From positions 1,054,001-1,118,000 of the forward strand of contig JARGSG010000183.1 in the NCBI GenBank assembly GCA_030374805.1: DNA of 64,000 nucleotides. Reading direction: 5' to 3'. Under the pieces are notes generated by a model, which searched no databases, was not told the DNA's origin, and saw only the letters and a program-made list of their open reading frames with translations. Origin of the DNA: Gracilaria gracilis (Eukaryota > Rhodophyta > Florideophyceae > Gracilariales > Gracilariaceae). Positions 42,297 to 52,575 of this stretch are shown in pieces; the stretch's first letter is position 1, and each line of letters begins with the position of its first letter. The position numbers and the translations under genes are program-made.

Positions 42297-43880
42297 ATGG
42301 CTGCCGTCCCGTCGCCAATTCCCTCGTCAGAGGTGTTGTTTCCCACCCCGCAAGAGGCCAACCAGCTTGCTTCTCTCCTCGACTACAACAAGCCCAGTCT
42401 CATGATGAGTCTGCAGCTATTTTCTGAGATGCTTCGTATCTTCGATAATGACGATGTTCACAACTTTCTCTTCGCCGATGAACCGTTTCAAGTGTCATAT
42501 CTCACCAATCCTAACATCCGTCACATATCGGTTGCTTGTGCTTCTCGTGAAACGAAGATCGATCCCTCATCCCCGCCCGAATCCTCAATGTCTGACTGCT
42601 ATGGCAGCTCGTATTTTCTCACCCCAGCCTTCACTAGCAACTCAATTACCTTCGGCGTTGGAGTTGAGAACGCCGTCTACTATCCGTCTCCAGCCTGGAA
42701 TATTCCTGAAACAATGTGCAGTGCCGTTGGCGAATGCCGATTTGTCAAGAACGATAAAGAGGGGTACATGCTTATAATCGCTTGCTATGAAACAGAGTGC
42801 ATTCGTATTGAATACATCAAGACCATATCTCCTACTAGTCAAGTTCGCTGCGTAATTGGCACCAAACAATCCCTGTTTCGCAGTGCCACCAAAGGCGGTT
42901 CGTGCAGCATGGACGCAGTTTTCCCTACACTTCTAATGCTGCAAACGTCATACGAAAACCGTTCTTGTCCTTATTGCTCGTCAGAGCACTCCAAATGTAA
43001 CTGTTCTCTTCAAATAGCAACACCACGCCATCCACTTGATCACTCAAGCTTCATTCGCAACATGTCATCTCGCATCGGCACCTTTTTCGGTGTCTCGCAT
43101 ATTTCAATGTATAGAGAAGGAATGGGTATGTGTATGGGTGCCCTGGGTTCAAGATTCAACACTTTTCGTTCTGCGGATGAGGATCTAATTGAGTCCTTGC
43201 GTCGTATGGTCATCAGTCGACATGCCCTTATTCAAGATCCGCATTCACCCCTCCCCAACTCGGAGGACTTGCCACCATCCGACATGCAACTCGTAGATGA
43301 TGCACCTGCAGGTGGAGATCAGGCTGATGCACAACAGCCGCAATCCGTCAATCAGTTTGTTGCAGACCCTGTATTGCTTCCTAATGATCTTGACTTTGAT
43401 GCGTATGGTTTGCTTGAGATTCCTTCCATTCCGAGTGAACCAAACCCCGTGTCTAATGGACCCCTACAGCATGACGATGCGCCACAAGTGCTGGACATTT
43501 CTCAGACAGCTCCCCTGTCACCGGTTCTAGATAGTAGTAGCATTACACCAGGTGGCTCTGAACAATCACAAGCGAATTCGAGTGAAACAAAAGATGCCAA
43601 TCGACAACAAGCTCTGTCCAATGGAGGAGAATCTGCTACAGACCAAACACAGATGACATCGTCCAGTAGCGACAAAGACGTGATTCGAAGACTAAAAGCC
43701 GAATTGCGTCGGGAAAAGAATCGAGCTGCTGCACAACGCAGCAACATGAGAAAGAAAGCTTTCAATGATTCATTGAAGCACGACTTAAAGACTGTGCGTG
43801 AAAAGGTCGACTTGCTTCGCTCGAAGGAAATGCTCTTGAGAGAAGAGAATGTGCGATTACGACAACAAATGGAGGAATGA
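42297..43880 (+). CDS. bZIP transcription factor A with cysteine-cluster N-terminal region
   Basis: 527 residues from the ATG at 42297. The N-terminal 300 residues are shared in outline with the three minus-strand bZIP genes at 49168, 51232 and 54641: a FVKND-type strand (about 149), then C224-P-x-C227 ... C234-x-C236, followed by RHPLDHS. The cysteines could bind zinc or be redox-sensitive. The middle (about 315-465) is disordered and acidic. The C-terminal bZIP (about 470-527) has the basic region RREKNRAAAQRSNMRKK, with Asn where nearly all bZIPs have Arg, and a zipper ending LREENVRLRQQ. It is a nuclear DNA-binding dimer; its targets are unknown. Confidence 0.88.
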   Translation: MAAVPSPIPSSEVLFPTPQEANQLASLLDYNKPSLMMSLQLFSEMLRIFDNDDVHNFLFADEPFQVSYLTNPNIRHISVACASRETKIDPSSPPESSMSDCYGSSYFLTPAFTSNSITFGVGVENAVYYPSPAWNIPETMCSAVGECRFVKNDKEGYMLIIACYETECIRIEYIKTISPTSQVRCVIGTKQSLFRSATKGGSCSMDAVFPTLLMLQTSYENRSCPYCSSEHSKCNCSLQIATPRHPLDHSSFIRNMSSRIGTFFGVSHISMYREGMGMCMGALGSRFNTFRSADEDLIESLRRMVISRHALIQDPHSPLPNSEDLPPSDMQLVDDAPAGGDQADAQQPQSVNQFVADPVLLPNDLDFDAYGLLEIPSIPSEPNPVSNGPLQHDDAPQVLDISQTAPLSPVLDSSSITPGGSEQSQANSSETKDANRQQALSNGGESATDQTQMTSSSSDKDVIRRLKAELRREKNRAAAQRSNMRKKAFNDSLKHDLKTVREKVDLLRSKEMLLREENVRLRQQMEE

Positions 43881-44525
43881 AGCGCGTTGAGTCATTGGTT
43901 TCTCTACTGGTATCAACAATATATTTGTCCTCATTGCGTGTTCTGCGTACTCTTTGGAATTCTTTCATGTTGTCAGCAGCGCTCTGATGTGTACCAGTCT
44001 ATCGCAGTTCAATTGAACAAAAGTGTTCGAATTAGAAGGGCTGCGAAACTCTCTGGAAACCTGTTGGACCAAGACAAAGAAAGGGCAATGCATCAGAGAA
44101 AGTCTTGTCTGTGTCACTCTTACTACACATCCAAGGTCTTGTCTTCGCATATGGTCCAGTTACGAATTGCAAAACATGTTCCTCGTAAGACAAAGATGTG
44201 AAACTCGTTATGGATATCGTAAGCCTATACATCAGGACGCGTTCTCGCCATAGTAACTTGTAAATTCATACATAAGGGCAGAAACGCATAGCAGATCGAG
44301 CCGATCGGAAAGGAAACTTGCAAGAGGGTTTATGAACAGCCGTGCAAGGTATCAGAATGTTAGATTGTTAAGGTTTGTGGGGCACTCTTCTTGTGCGAAT
44401 CGAGAAGAGACAAAAAGCTTGCATTCACGGGTTTCGCGAGCATATGATGGCTGCGGACACACATTTTCCCGCATGACGGAAACAGCGACGAGGATTCTTC
44501 TCAGAACGCCAGTTTCGATAAGCCA
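43881..44525. other. Convergent 3' intergenic region
   Basis: 645 bp after the stop of bZIP A and before the end of the minus-strand membrane-protein gene. No gene is supported; small frames here are short and protein-unlike. Confidence 0.35.
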
Positions 44526-45866
44526 TCACCCAAGGATTACGTGATCCAGTTCAATAACCCCCGCCATTTCCTGGTCGACCTCCTTCCACTTTGTATACCT
44601 TGCAGTGGTTGACACACTAGTTACTTCAAAAGCTTTAAGGCCGGATGCGGTATGCACTACGTAGAACTTGTTTGTCAGGAGGCACCCAATGTTGCGAAGG
44701 CGTCTACTTGTCATTACAATATTCCAAGCTGTCTTGACTCCTACGTTGGATCCCAAGGCGCATGAATTTGCAGGTCGGAGTACCTCCTTCATCTTTGCCG
44801 TACACATAGCGGCGCTGACAAATCTTAAGATTGATTTCTCAATTCTCTTATCTTGAACTACAAAGGTTCCTACCAGAAGATCCTCCTTTCCCTCTCGCCC
44901 TTTGCCCATAATTTTCCTCCCCGGGTTTCCAAAGCACATGTTGATGTGACTTGTAACGCTCTCCTCTGATCCTCGGAATGTCAAGGCGTTAGTCACTCCC
45001 GTATCTTTTATTCCAGCAATCCAAAGTAATGCGTAGTAGCAACCAGTAAGCCCAGGGATTAGCACAGATACAGCCACTTCATATTGTTTCAGTTGCACCA
45101 ACACGCTAAATGAGAGCATTGTCAGGAGGAAAAGGATGTATAAAATAGATGTCTTGATGACTGTACTCGTGCTAAAGTACCAACTTCTTCTTGTGATAAC
45201 ACTTCTTAAGGCTCGTTGCGTTCGAACATCCATTTGGTTGGTGTGTACGTTTCTTTCTAAGGTGCGGTAAACGCACCTGCAGCATATGACCATACCCTCC
45301 GAGATAAGTACTGAATGGCACGCTACGAAAATACTATTTCGCTTCCCTCTTTTGTAGCAGTATCCATATACATCATCCGATATCGTTGTTGTGAATCCTC
45401 TTCTGACGCTTTGGACATCTGCATTGTGCGCAAGCAACAAATCCCTTGTTATCCTTACACGCTTCAGGTTTCGTCGTCCGAATTCACATGTCCTCACACG
45501 AACATAATCACCCTCTCTCCAATACTCGTTTGGGGTGTACAGCATAACAGATAGGGCAAGTGATAGCTCCTCACTCCCCTCCATACTATTTTTGGTGAAC
45601 ACCTCAACTAAGTGCCTCGGGGTTGCGTAATTCAGCCCCGGTGAGCTCTCAGGATCTTCAATTTTGATCAAATCAACAACTCCATCAAACCTCAAGTTAA
45701 CAACATCTTTGGCTTCTTCTGTCCAGGCGGTCGCGAATTGGTCATAGAACTTGCGGGTACCCGCAGGGATTCTCATTGTCAAGTCGAAATTGTTTTGCCC
45801 ATGAGGTGGAAGTGAACCCCCGACCCAAGCCAGTGCCGGGGGAGTTCCACTTGTCTTTTTTTTCAT
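44526..45866 (-). CDS. Membrane protein, unknown; 5' end uncertain
   Basis: 446 residues from the first ATG (ending at 45866). The same frame is open to about 46130 without an ATG, and those extra 80 codons read like real protein (for example LWQEVLEELFDGLVVPCFRP). So the true start may lie in an upstream exon, with a possible acceptor near 46117, or the gene may be 5'-truncated. Two hydrophobic spans lie close together (about residues 240-285 from the ATG: TSILYILFLLTMLSFSVLVQ, then VLIPGLTGCYYALLWIAGI). The N-terminal half is soluble and the C-terminal half is basic with Cys residues. I recognise no family. Confidence 0.6.
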   Translation of the reverse strand: MKKKTSGTPPALAWVGGSLPPHGQNNFDLTMRIPAGTRKFYDQFATAWTEEAKDVVNLRFDGVVDLIKIEDPESSPGLNYATPRHLVEVFTKNSMEGSEELSLALSVMLYTPNEYWREGDYVRVRTCEFGRRNLKRVRITRDLLLAHNADVQSVRRGFTTTISDDVYGYCYKRGKRNSIFVACHSVLISEGMVICCRCVYRTLERNVHTNQMDVRTQRALRSVITRRSWYFSTSTVIKTSILYILFLLTMLSFSVLVQLKQYEVAVSVLIPGLTGCYYALLWIAGIKDTGVTNALTFRGSEESVTSHINMCFGNPGRKIMGKGREGKEDLLVGTFVVQDKRIEKSILRFVSAAMCTAKMKEVLRPANSCALGSNVGVKTAWNIVMTSRRLRNIGCLLTNKFYVVHTASGLKAFEVTSVSTTARYTKWKEVDQEMAGVIELDHVILG

Positions 45867-46567
45867 TTCAAAGGTATTCGTCTTACCCACCACTCTTGAG
45901 GTATACCTATACTTCTCACCCACGAAACTACAGGCTTGTAATAGACTAGGAAAAACAAGCGCAGAAGTGTACCAGACTTTCTCGAGGTATTTAACGGGCC
46001 GAAAACATGGGACAACCAAACCATCAAATAGCTCCTCAAGGACTTCTTGCCATAAATGACTCAAGTGATTCAAGTGTAATACTTCTTTTACTACGCTATC
46101 GCGGGCCAAAATTATTCTACGGCATCGCCGTTAGCCCAGCAAAACTCCTAGTTGAGTTCGGGGATCCTTCAAACGACCTTTTCCAAGGATAGTTGTCTCC
46201 CTTCTTTATGTAGGTAGTTATTTAGGACGACTAAACTTCTGGCAATGCAAACACACACAAATCCAAGTTGGATTGGAAATCCGTGAGCTCTTGTTCATGT
46301 TCGATCAGCTGGGCAGTCAGCAACAACAAGCACTTTAAATGTAGGGCCTTTAAGGATGTGGGAAATACGATATAACCCGGGTATCAATCCAACGTTTAGG
46401 AACTTGTTTCATTGCTGCAGAAAGTAACATTCTGTTCACATAGGGTATAAACAATCTACCCTTTAGACCGGAATGTTATGATAATAAAGAAGAAGAAGTA
46501 CGTGCACAAGGGCCGCGAAGCGGTGTGGTGCCAGCAAATGCGAACTTACGGTCATACCAAGGGTTAC

Positions 46568-46593
46568 ATACAGCGCCGAATTCGGCGCTGTAT
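46568..46593. repeat. Perfect 26-bp palindrome
   Basis: Centred on GAATTC, with arms ATACAGCGCCGAA and its exact complement. The length is well beyond chance for this window. It may be a dimeric protein site or a hairpin. Confidence 0.85.
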
Positions 46594-46952
46594 TTCGAAA
46601 TCTCTACAACGAAGTTATCACTGCCTGCAGTACGGGAGAGAAGAGACAAAGCAATGATAGAAATGATCAAAGAATGGCCGTCAACGTTATTGGCCTTGTT
46701 TAGAAGAAAAGACTATATGTAAGTAGTGTAGCCTTCTTATTGCGAAGCAATAATGAGAAATAAATCACAGCTGAGAAGATGAAGAAGAAGAATTCATCAA
46801 TGGGACGCCTCCCGAACCGTTTTTGCGGCTGGATGCGAATCTTCAACAGACCCTTAGACAAGGGTACGAGGGTACAATACTTTAGGCTCTTCCATTATTA
46901 CATGTAGTGGTGTTCTGTGTTATCGAGTACCTGGCGATATCTTGGTATCGAC

Positions 46953-47471
46953 CAGGGATGTAACGCAATCGATTGCATTGGAATCTATTGCAATCCCAAG
47001 ATTGCAATCATGGATTGTTCGCCTCCAAAAGGATGGCAATCTGATGGCCTCTTTCAGACCAATCGTCCCCTCAGATTGCAGATCATTGCAACTAAGACAT
47101 TGAATAACAGAGTAAAGAGTTTCTATTGAAAGAAAACGCCAATTCTCTAGTCCAAAGTGTAACGTTCACATACTGGCTCCAGCAATCTTTCTTCGCGTCA
47201 ATGCTCGCTTTTGGGACGTCTAACTAGTGCGGGAAGCATTGAGGTGGTCCAAACGGATGAAAAGTAGATATGCCAGTAAAGTTGGGGCTACACTTGCCGA
47301 AATGAATACGAATTGCGATGGGGTGGTGTTTCCGAGGAAGGATTGCAATTAGATTGTTTCATTGGGAAAGCGATTGCAATCGGATTGGATTTCGGTAAAG
47401 CTATTGCAATCGTCTGGAAGATTGCACGCTCAAATCGCAATCCCCTCCCCCTCGGATTGGTTACATCCCTG
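46953..47471. mobile_element. Non-autonomous hAT-like MITE, about 519 bp
   Basis: The left end CAGGGATGTAAC and right end GTTACATCCCTG are exact 12-bp inverted repeats, extended by a CAATC block after a one-base offset. The interior carries many subterminal ATTGCAAT/GATTGCAATC repeats on both flanks, typical transposase-binding sites of hAT elements. It encodes nothing. Flanks share TATCGAC on both sides but with 4 extra bases on the right, so the target duplication is imperfect. Its ends differ from those of the 4.3-kb hAT element, so a different transposase would mobilise it. Confidence 0.8.
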
Positions 47472-49167
47472 ATACTATCGACTTAAGAGTATTGAGCTTA
47501 GCTATGTCTTTTGTAATACTAAAAGGTGCAAAATGGTTCTGCTTTCTACCTCTTGCGTTTCGACTTATGGATGCTTGGTTGTTCAAACCCACCGTACAAG
47601 AAGCGTTTCATGGCATCTAGCTAGAGCTACAGTACAGTAGTGTGAAACGTCGCGTAGGGAAGATTAACCTCTATTCTACCTTTTGTCTTGTTCTACTCTA
47701 TGGTTCGTCTTAATTCTTTCTTCTCCCTTCTCTAACTACCTTAATACCCACTGCGGATCGATAAGAGTGACGGGGGACTTGAAAATGTGATGGAAGTTGG
47801 CTCACGCCCTTTCGGGCTGTGCTTATGGCCAGATGGAGTGGTTTGCACCTTTTTAGCGCTCAGAGTTCAGAAGGCTGTCGATTAAGCTGTTCTACCACAC
47901 TAACCTCCCGGCCAGGGCCATCATTTCCCCTCTACTGCGGGAGTTGGAGCCTTTACTCTACGCAGTAAACCCTACATTTTGCTTGCGTGTCTACATCCAC
48001 ACGAGTTCTAGCCTTCTTAGTGAGAGAAATACACTTGCAGTTTGCTTCAGTATCGGAATAGAGAACCGATGTATATAGTTAAGGAAACATCGCGCAACAA
48101 TGTGTGGGGTTTATTGCCGGTGAAGGCCAATCCCGAAAAGCCAAATTCGTTCTAGCCCAGTTTCAACCGCGCTTGTTTGTTGTCTTCACCCTGTGGCTAC
48201 GTACGTTGAGAAGAAACGAATGACATCACTGCTCCAAGAGAAAGAAAAAAACCAAACGAAGATAAAAATGAATAAGCAACGGCTGTCTTATTTGCTTACC
48301 TTCTTTAGGAGAGAGGGCTATGCTTAAATAGTAAAGTTCTTCTACTACTTCGCGATAAGGGGTAGGAACTATTGTACATAAGACGAAGGGCACTGTCGGC
48401 TCTTTGCTGCTGAACCCACATGCGGAATGGTGGGGATGACAGACCTTACTGTTACTGACAAGTATGCAATAGTATACACTTGATATGTTCTACATGATTC
48501 TACAAGTCTCCCTCCAGATGAATTCTCGGGCATATACATGTAATACTTTTCAAAGGAATCCTTTGTAGATGTACACGTCTAGTCACGAAGACATGGGACC
48601 TTATTTGCTGCAGTTCACGCTCTGATAATTTCATGTGCAGAAAAGAATGTCATAAAGCAAACATATTATTTACAGAAAGCATTCATTCGAAGGATCAGTT
48701 AGTTAATAGATACAGGACGAAATGAATTGGCAATGCCCACACTGCATGTGCGAATTAGAATTCCATGCTTGCCTTGCACGAAAACAAAGCGCTACGAGAT
48801 GGCGCTGACGTCACAATAGAAGCCTCGTGGTGAATGATCCCAGACGGACCTGCTGCGGACTCGTAGGCATAAACGTTTCGCAAGCGGCATTGCACACGTA
48901 CGACTAGCGAAGTGTAGATGATTCCAGTCTCTTGTACAAATATGAACGACATCACCTCATGGTCAGCTTTCAGGAGCGTAGAATGGCTGTGTATTGCATG
49001 TGAGGAAACAGCAGCGTTCAGAATTTCCACATCGCACTTCCTGGACATTCTTCTCCCATGATCGTGACAGCACACCAAAACGCCGCATGATACCAACTAC
49101 GTTCGACAGAATCAATACGGAGGATCTCGTCGACCACAAATCAGTCTTGTTCTCAGAATGAAATACA

Positions 49168-50931
49168 TTATCCGCCTCCAGATAACAGTTTTCTCAGCTT
49201 CAGATTCTCTTCCCGTAGCCCCACCTCAATCCTTCGCAGTTCTGTAACTTTGCCATGCCACTTCTTCAGGTCTGCTTTCAAAGTGTCATTCTTGATCTTT
49301 CGCTTTAAATTGCTTCTTTGAGCAGCTTCACGGTTTCGTTGCCGTCGTAGCTCAGCTCTGCGTTCTCTCTCTTCTTGCGCAATTGGTTTTGAGATGTTTG
49401 ATATCGGCAGCTGCATGGAAGGGGCTATGGCAATAAGTTCTGGTCGTTGCATGGGGCTACTCGGTGCTGTGGAGCTTTCATTCGCAAACTCGTTCATAGC
49501 CTGCCCGGCAATCAAATCTGTGAGAACCAGGTCTTCATCCATGGGTGCAGGTGGAGCATTATTTAGTCCTTGACTCGTGATTGGATTCGCCAGAGATTCC
49601 TGCACGGACCCATCGATCTGGGGAGAGATCCAGGGCTCGTTGCTTTCCGCTTCGGCAGGAACGTAAGATTGGGGATTTGTAGCGTTCAGGATACATGTGC
49701 TTTTGTTAGGCAGAACGCTCGAATTGTTCGGATTGCAAGGTTGGGTATGCACTTCATCCATAGGGTCGCTACGCACGCTCGACGTGCGAGTATGCGAATC
49801 ACAAATAGCTCTTAACAGAGCCGATGTCTGTGACTGACTTAGTATGAGTGGCATTGCGGGAGCGGAGTCTGAAACAGTGAGAGAACGTACAGAGCTCATA
49901 CTTGTGTCGGAGCCGCCGGATTTGGATGTTGACTGATCCTTGGATGCGATCATGGGTATTTGGGATGAGCGAAGAAGCATATCTTTGAGAGGGCTGTCAG
50001 GTGTTTTGGAGAGCTCATCGCTGATAACACAACGGCTGAGGCGGTCAATAAGGTCCTGATTGACAACCTCTGAAATAGTCATCTTGTTGCTAACGATGGA
50101 ATGCAAACGCACTCCTTGAAAGGCGAAGTTGACGAAGGCGTCGCCCTCATAACTACCAAGATGAGCACTCATGCCTGGTCCCATAACACTGAAATCGAGA
50201 GCATGGCGAGCCTTGGGTACGTTGATAACGCAGTAGCATGGCGGAGAGTGAGGTGAATTGCCACACATAGGGCACTCACGGCGCTCGGTGCTGCAGCGAT
50301 GCATGACGACGTGCGGTGCCAATTGATATGGCTCGAAGGAAGAGTGGTTGCGATGCAATGAAGCGAGTCCTGATTTGGTGACGACGAGGTAGTGGCGGCG
50401 TCGCTCACAGCCACTGACCAGACGAAAGTAGTCAATCTTTACCAGCGGCTCACCCATGTCCTGCACTATCACGAGCACGTGCGCGCTGTCATTTCGAAGG
50501 AACCGAAAGACGCCTGGGCTCGACACGGGCGTGCATGGATGCTCTACGGAGACGCCGTGTTCGTGGGACTGGCACTCACGGACGCCGAAGCCGAGCTGGG
50601 TGTCGGCGATGCTGAAGGCGGGGATGAAGGCGTAACTGCCCCTGAAAACTGTGTCGAGCGGATTGGACATGTTCAGCTGGGGCTCCAGGGTGGAAATGAC
50701 AACGGTGCTGGCCACGGCAGCATTGCGGTTGACGGGAGAGGTGAGGACGGAAAGAGGGTCAGCCTCGGGGTTGATGAGGAAGTCGAGCGCGGCCGGAAAG
50801 CGACAGGCGGCCAGCAGCTCGGCGAGCCCTTCGTGCAAGGACGGCGCGGCTGGCTGCGACACGGGGATGAGCGGGAGAATCTTCGAGAGCTCGTATTCGG
50901 AGGGCACGGAGCCGTCGAAAAGCGAGGCCAT
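49168..50931 (-). CDS. bZIP transcription factor B with cysteine-cluster N-terminal region
   Basis: 587 residues from an ATG. The N-terminal region has the family landmarks: SYAFIPAFS (about 99), FRFLRND (about 142), the cysteine cluster C220-P-x-C223 ... C232-x-C234, then RHALDFS. A Ser/Thr/Pro-rich disordered middle spans about 320-520. The bZIP is C-terminal (about 525-585): RRQRNREAAQRSNLKRK, again with Asn replacing the usual Arg, and the zipper LREENLKLRKLL. First of three same-strand paralogues. The plus-strand DNA just above the start is G-rich, giving a pyrimidine-rich leader on the sense strand. Confidence 0.88.
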   Translation of the reverse strand: MASLFDGSVPSEYELSKILPLIPVSQPAAPSLHEGLAELLAACRFPAALDFLINPEADPLSVLTSPVNRNAAVASTVVISTLEPQLNMSNPLDTVFRGSYAFIPAFSIADTQLGFGVRECQSHEHGVSVEHPCTPVSSPGVFRFLRNDSAHVLVIVQDMGEPLVKIDYFRLVSGCERRRHYLVVTKSGLASLHRNHSSFEPYQLAPHVVMHRCSTERRECPMCGNSPHSPPCYCVINVPKARHALDFSVMGPGMSAHLGSYEGDAFVNFAFQGVRLHSIVSNKMTISEVVNQDLIDRLSRCVISDELSKTPDSPLKDMLLRSSQIPMIASKDQSTSKSGGSDTSMSSVRSLTVSDSAPAMPLILSQSQTSALLRAICDSHTRTSSVRSDPMDEVHTQPCNPNNSSVLPNKSTCILNATNPQSYVPAEAESNEPWISPQIDGSVQESLANPITSQGLNNAPPAPMDEDLVLTDLIAGQAMNEFANESSTAPSSPMQRPELIAIAPSMQLPISNISKPIAQEERERRAELRRQRNREAAQRSNLKRKIKNDTLKADLKKWHGKVTELRRIEVGLREENLKLRKLLSGGG

Positions 50932-51231
50932 CGCAAAACGGGGGATGGGGGGGCAGGGGGGCAGGGGGAGGGGTAGCTAATGTGTGACGCGACAGGCGAG
51001 CAAGAAGAGGCGCTGCGCGAAAGCGCGGGGCGGCAATTATAAGACAATGGCGGATACAGGTGGGCACGACGGTGTGCGGAACACGTTCAGCTTGCGACGT
51101 CACACGTCGACGCGGCGGCCGAGATGAAGCGCCGCCACGCGGGTCGTCATGGCGGAATGGCGGAGCAGCCACGGCCAATGCGCGCGCGCTGACTGGCACC
51201 GTTGGTACACTTTTACAAATTGAGTTGCGGT

Positions 51232-52575
51232 TCAGCGCGGCGGCCTGCCGTGGGCGGGCAGGTTGACCACGTGCGCCAGCCGCTCGGCCACGTCGCTGCG
51301 ATGGCGCCCCAGCAGCAATCTCAGCTGCACGTTCTCGCGGCGCAGTTCGCCCTCGCGCTCGCGCAGCAGCTGCTCGCGCTCCACCGCGTCGCGCAGCGCG
51401 TCGCGCAGCTGGTCGGTGCGCTCCTTCCGCTTGGCGTTGCTTCGCGCCGCCGCCAGCCGGTTGCGCTCCTTCCGCAGCTCCATCTTGCGCGCGCGCTCGT
51501 CCAGCAGCAGCGTCACTCCCGCCGCGCCGCCGCTGCCGTCGTGCGACTGCGAGCGCGACTGTGAATGCGTCTGCGTCTGCGACTGCGACTGCGTCTGAGA
51601 CGGAGACGCCGGCTTGGTCTGCACCTGCGAGCACGCGTACAGCATGGCCTCCATGCCACGCTCCACCGCGCTGCTTGCTTGTGAACACGACGTCCACTGT
51701 GCAGCCGCCGCCGCCGCCCCTACGCCGCTGCTCGTCATCACGTCCAGCCCGCTGCCGCCCGTCACCTGTCGCCCCATCAGCCGCGTCATGTCCGTCGTGC
51801 TCTTCGTCCACATCTCCGTCACTAACCGTGCCTCGATCGACACCGTGCCGTGCTGATACACGTGCAGCACGCAGTCGCCGTGAAACCGCCCTCCCTGGAA
51901 CGCCATGTTCGCCCGATCCCTCTCAAAGTCGAACGCCTGCGTCGCCACCGCCAGTGGAAACCGACAGCAGCAGTCCCCGCTGCCGTCGTCCAGGTTCACC
52001 GCCCCGTCTCGCCCGCACACCGGACATTGCCGCCATTGACGCGACGTTGCAATCGTATGCAGTGCATTTCCTGCCGCTTCGATGTGGTCCGCTTCGCACG
52101 CGCGTCGAAACGATGCTGCTTGAAACCTTGCGTTTACCCGCGTCCGTCTCCGTGCCGAATGGAACGTCACCAGCTCCAGTTCTATGATATCTAGCGTCGG
52201 CGCGCTCACTGCCAACAGTTTGCCGCTCGTGTCGTCACGAGCGTATCGCATATGCATATGCCGTCGTCCATCACCGTCCAAGTATTGTACAGAGCAATGA
52301 CCCAATGCCACCGTGCCCACATTAATGGCAGGTGTCGACCGAAAGTTAACGTTGTGCGAGTGATCGAAAATACGCCCGTACCGAACCGGCATCACTTCCT
52401 GGGCGCTCACTCGTAGCAGCGCGCTCAAGCTTTCGGGTTTGTCATGCGATACTGCTCTTTCGCTATCGTCGTAAGAGCCGAGCAAGAACTGGTGTATGAC
52501 TGGCATCTGACATATCGAGAAAATTTCCTGTAGCATCTTTGAAACATATGTATTCTTAGCCCCGAAGGTGCTCAT
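51232..52575 (-). CDS. bZIP transcription factor C with cysteine-cluster N-terminal region
   Basis: 447 residues from an ATG, the shortest of the four. Landmarks: INVGTVALGHCS (about 84), RYARDD (about 110), C184-P-x-C187 ... C202-C-C204, then QAFDFER. A Ser/Gln/Thr repeat (about 325-345) links to the bZIP: RKERNRLAAARSNAKRK, with Asn at the usual Arg position, and a zipper with LRRENVQLRLLL. The 3' half is clearly more GC-rich than its neighbours. The gene ends about 300 bp upstream of the start of bZIP B on the same strand. Confidence 0.87.
   Translation of the reverse strand: MSTFGAKNTYVSKMLQEIFSICQMPVIHQFLLGSYDDSERAVSHDKPESLSALLRVSAQEVMPVRYGRIFDHSHNVNFRSTPAINVGTVALGHCSVQYLDGDGRRHMHMRYARDDTSGKLLAVSAPTLDIIELELVTFHSARRRTRVNARFQAASFRRACEADHIEAAGNALHTIATSRQWRQCPVCGRDGAVNLDDGSGDCCCRFPLAVATQAFDFERDRANMAFQGGRFHGDCVLHVYQHGTVSIEARLVTEMWTKSTTDMTRLMGRQVTGGSGLDVMTSSGVGAAAAAAQWTSCSQASSAVERGMEAMLYACSQVQTKPASPSQTQSQSQTQTHSQSRSQSHDGSGGAAGVTLLLDERARKMELRKERNRLAAARSNAKRKERTDQLRDALRDAVEREQLLREREGELRRENVQLRLLLGRHRSDVAERLAHVVNLPAHGRPPR

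Larger units (their letters stand above)
46110..49167. other. Gene-poor region with a MITE and a palindrome
   Basis: Three kilobases with no supported gene. It contains a 26-bp palindrome (46568-46593) and a hAT-like miniature element (46953-47471). From 47500 to 49160 I see only short protein-unlike frames. Confidence 0.45.

Noticed and set aside
48755-49096. 113-codon minus-strand frame downstream of bZIP B, possible bZIP-family fragment
   Set aside because: Only a vague resemblance to the N-terminal strands; no cysteine cluster, no ATG at the start.
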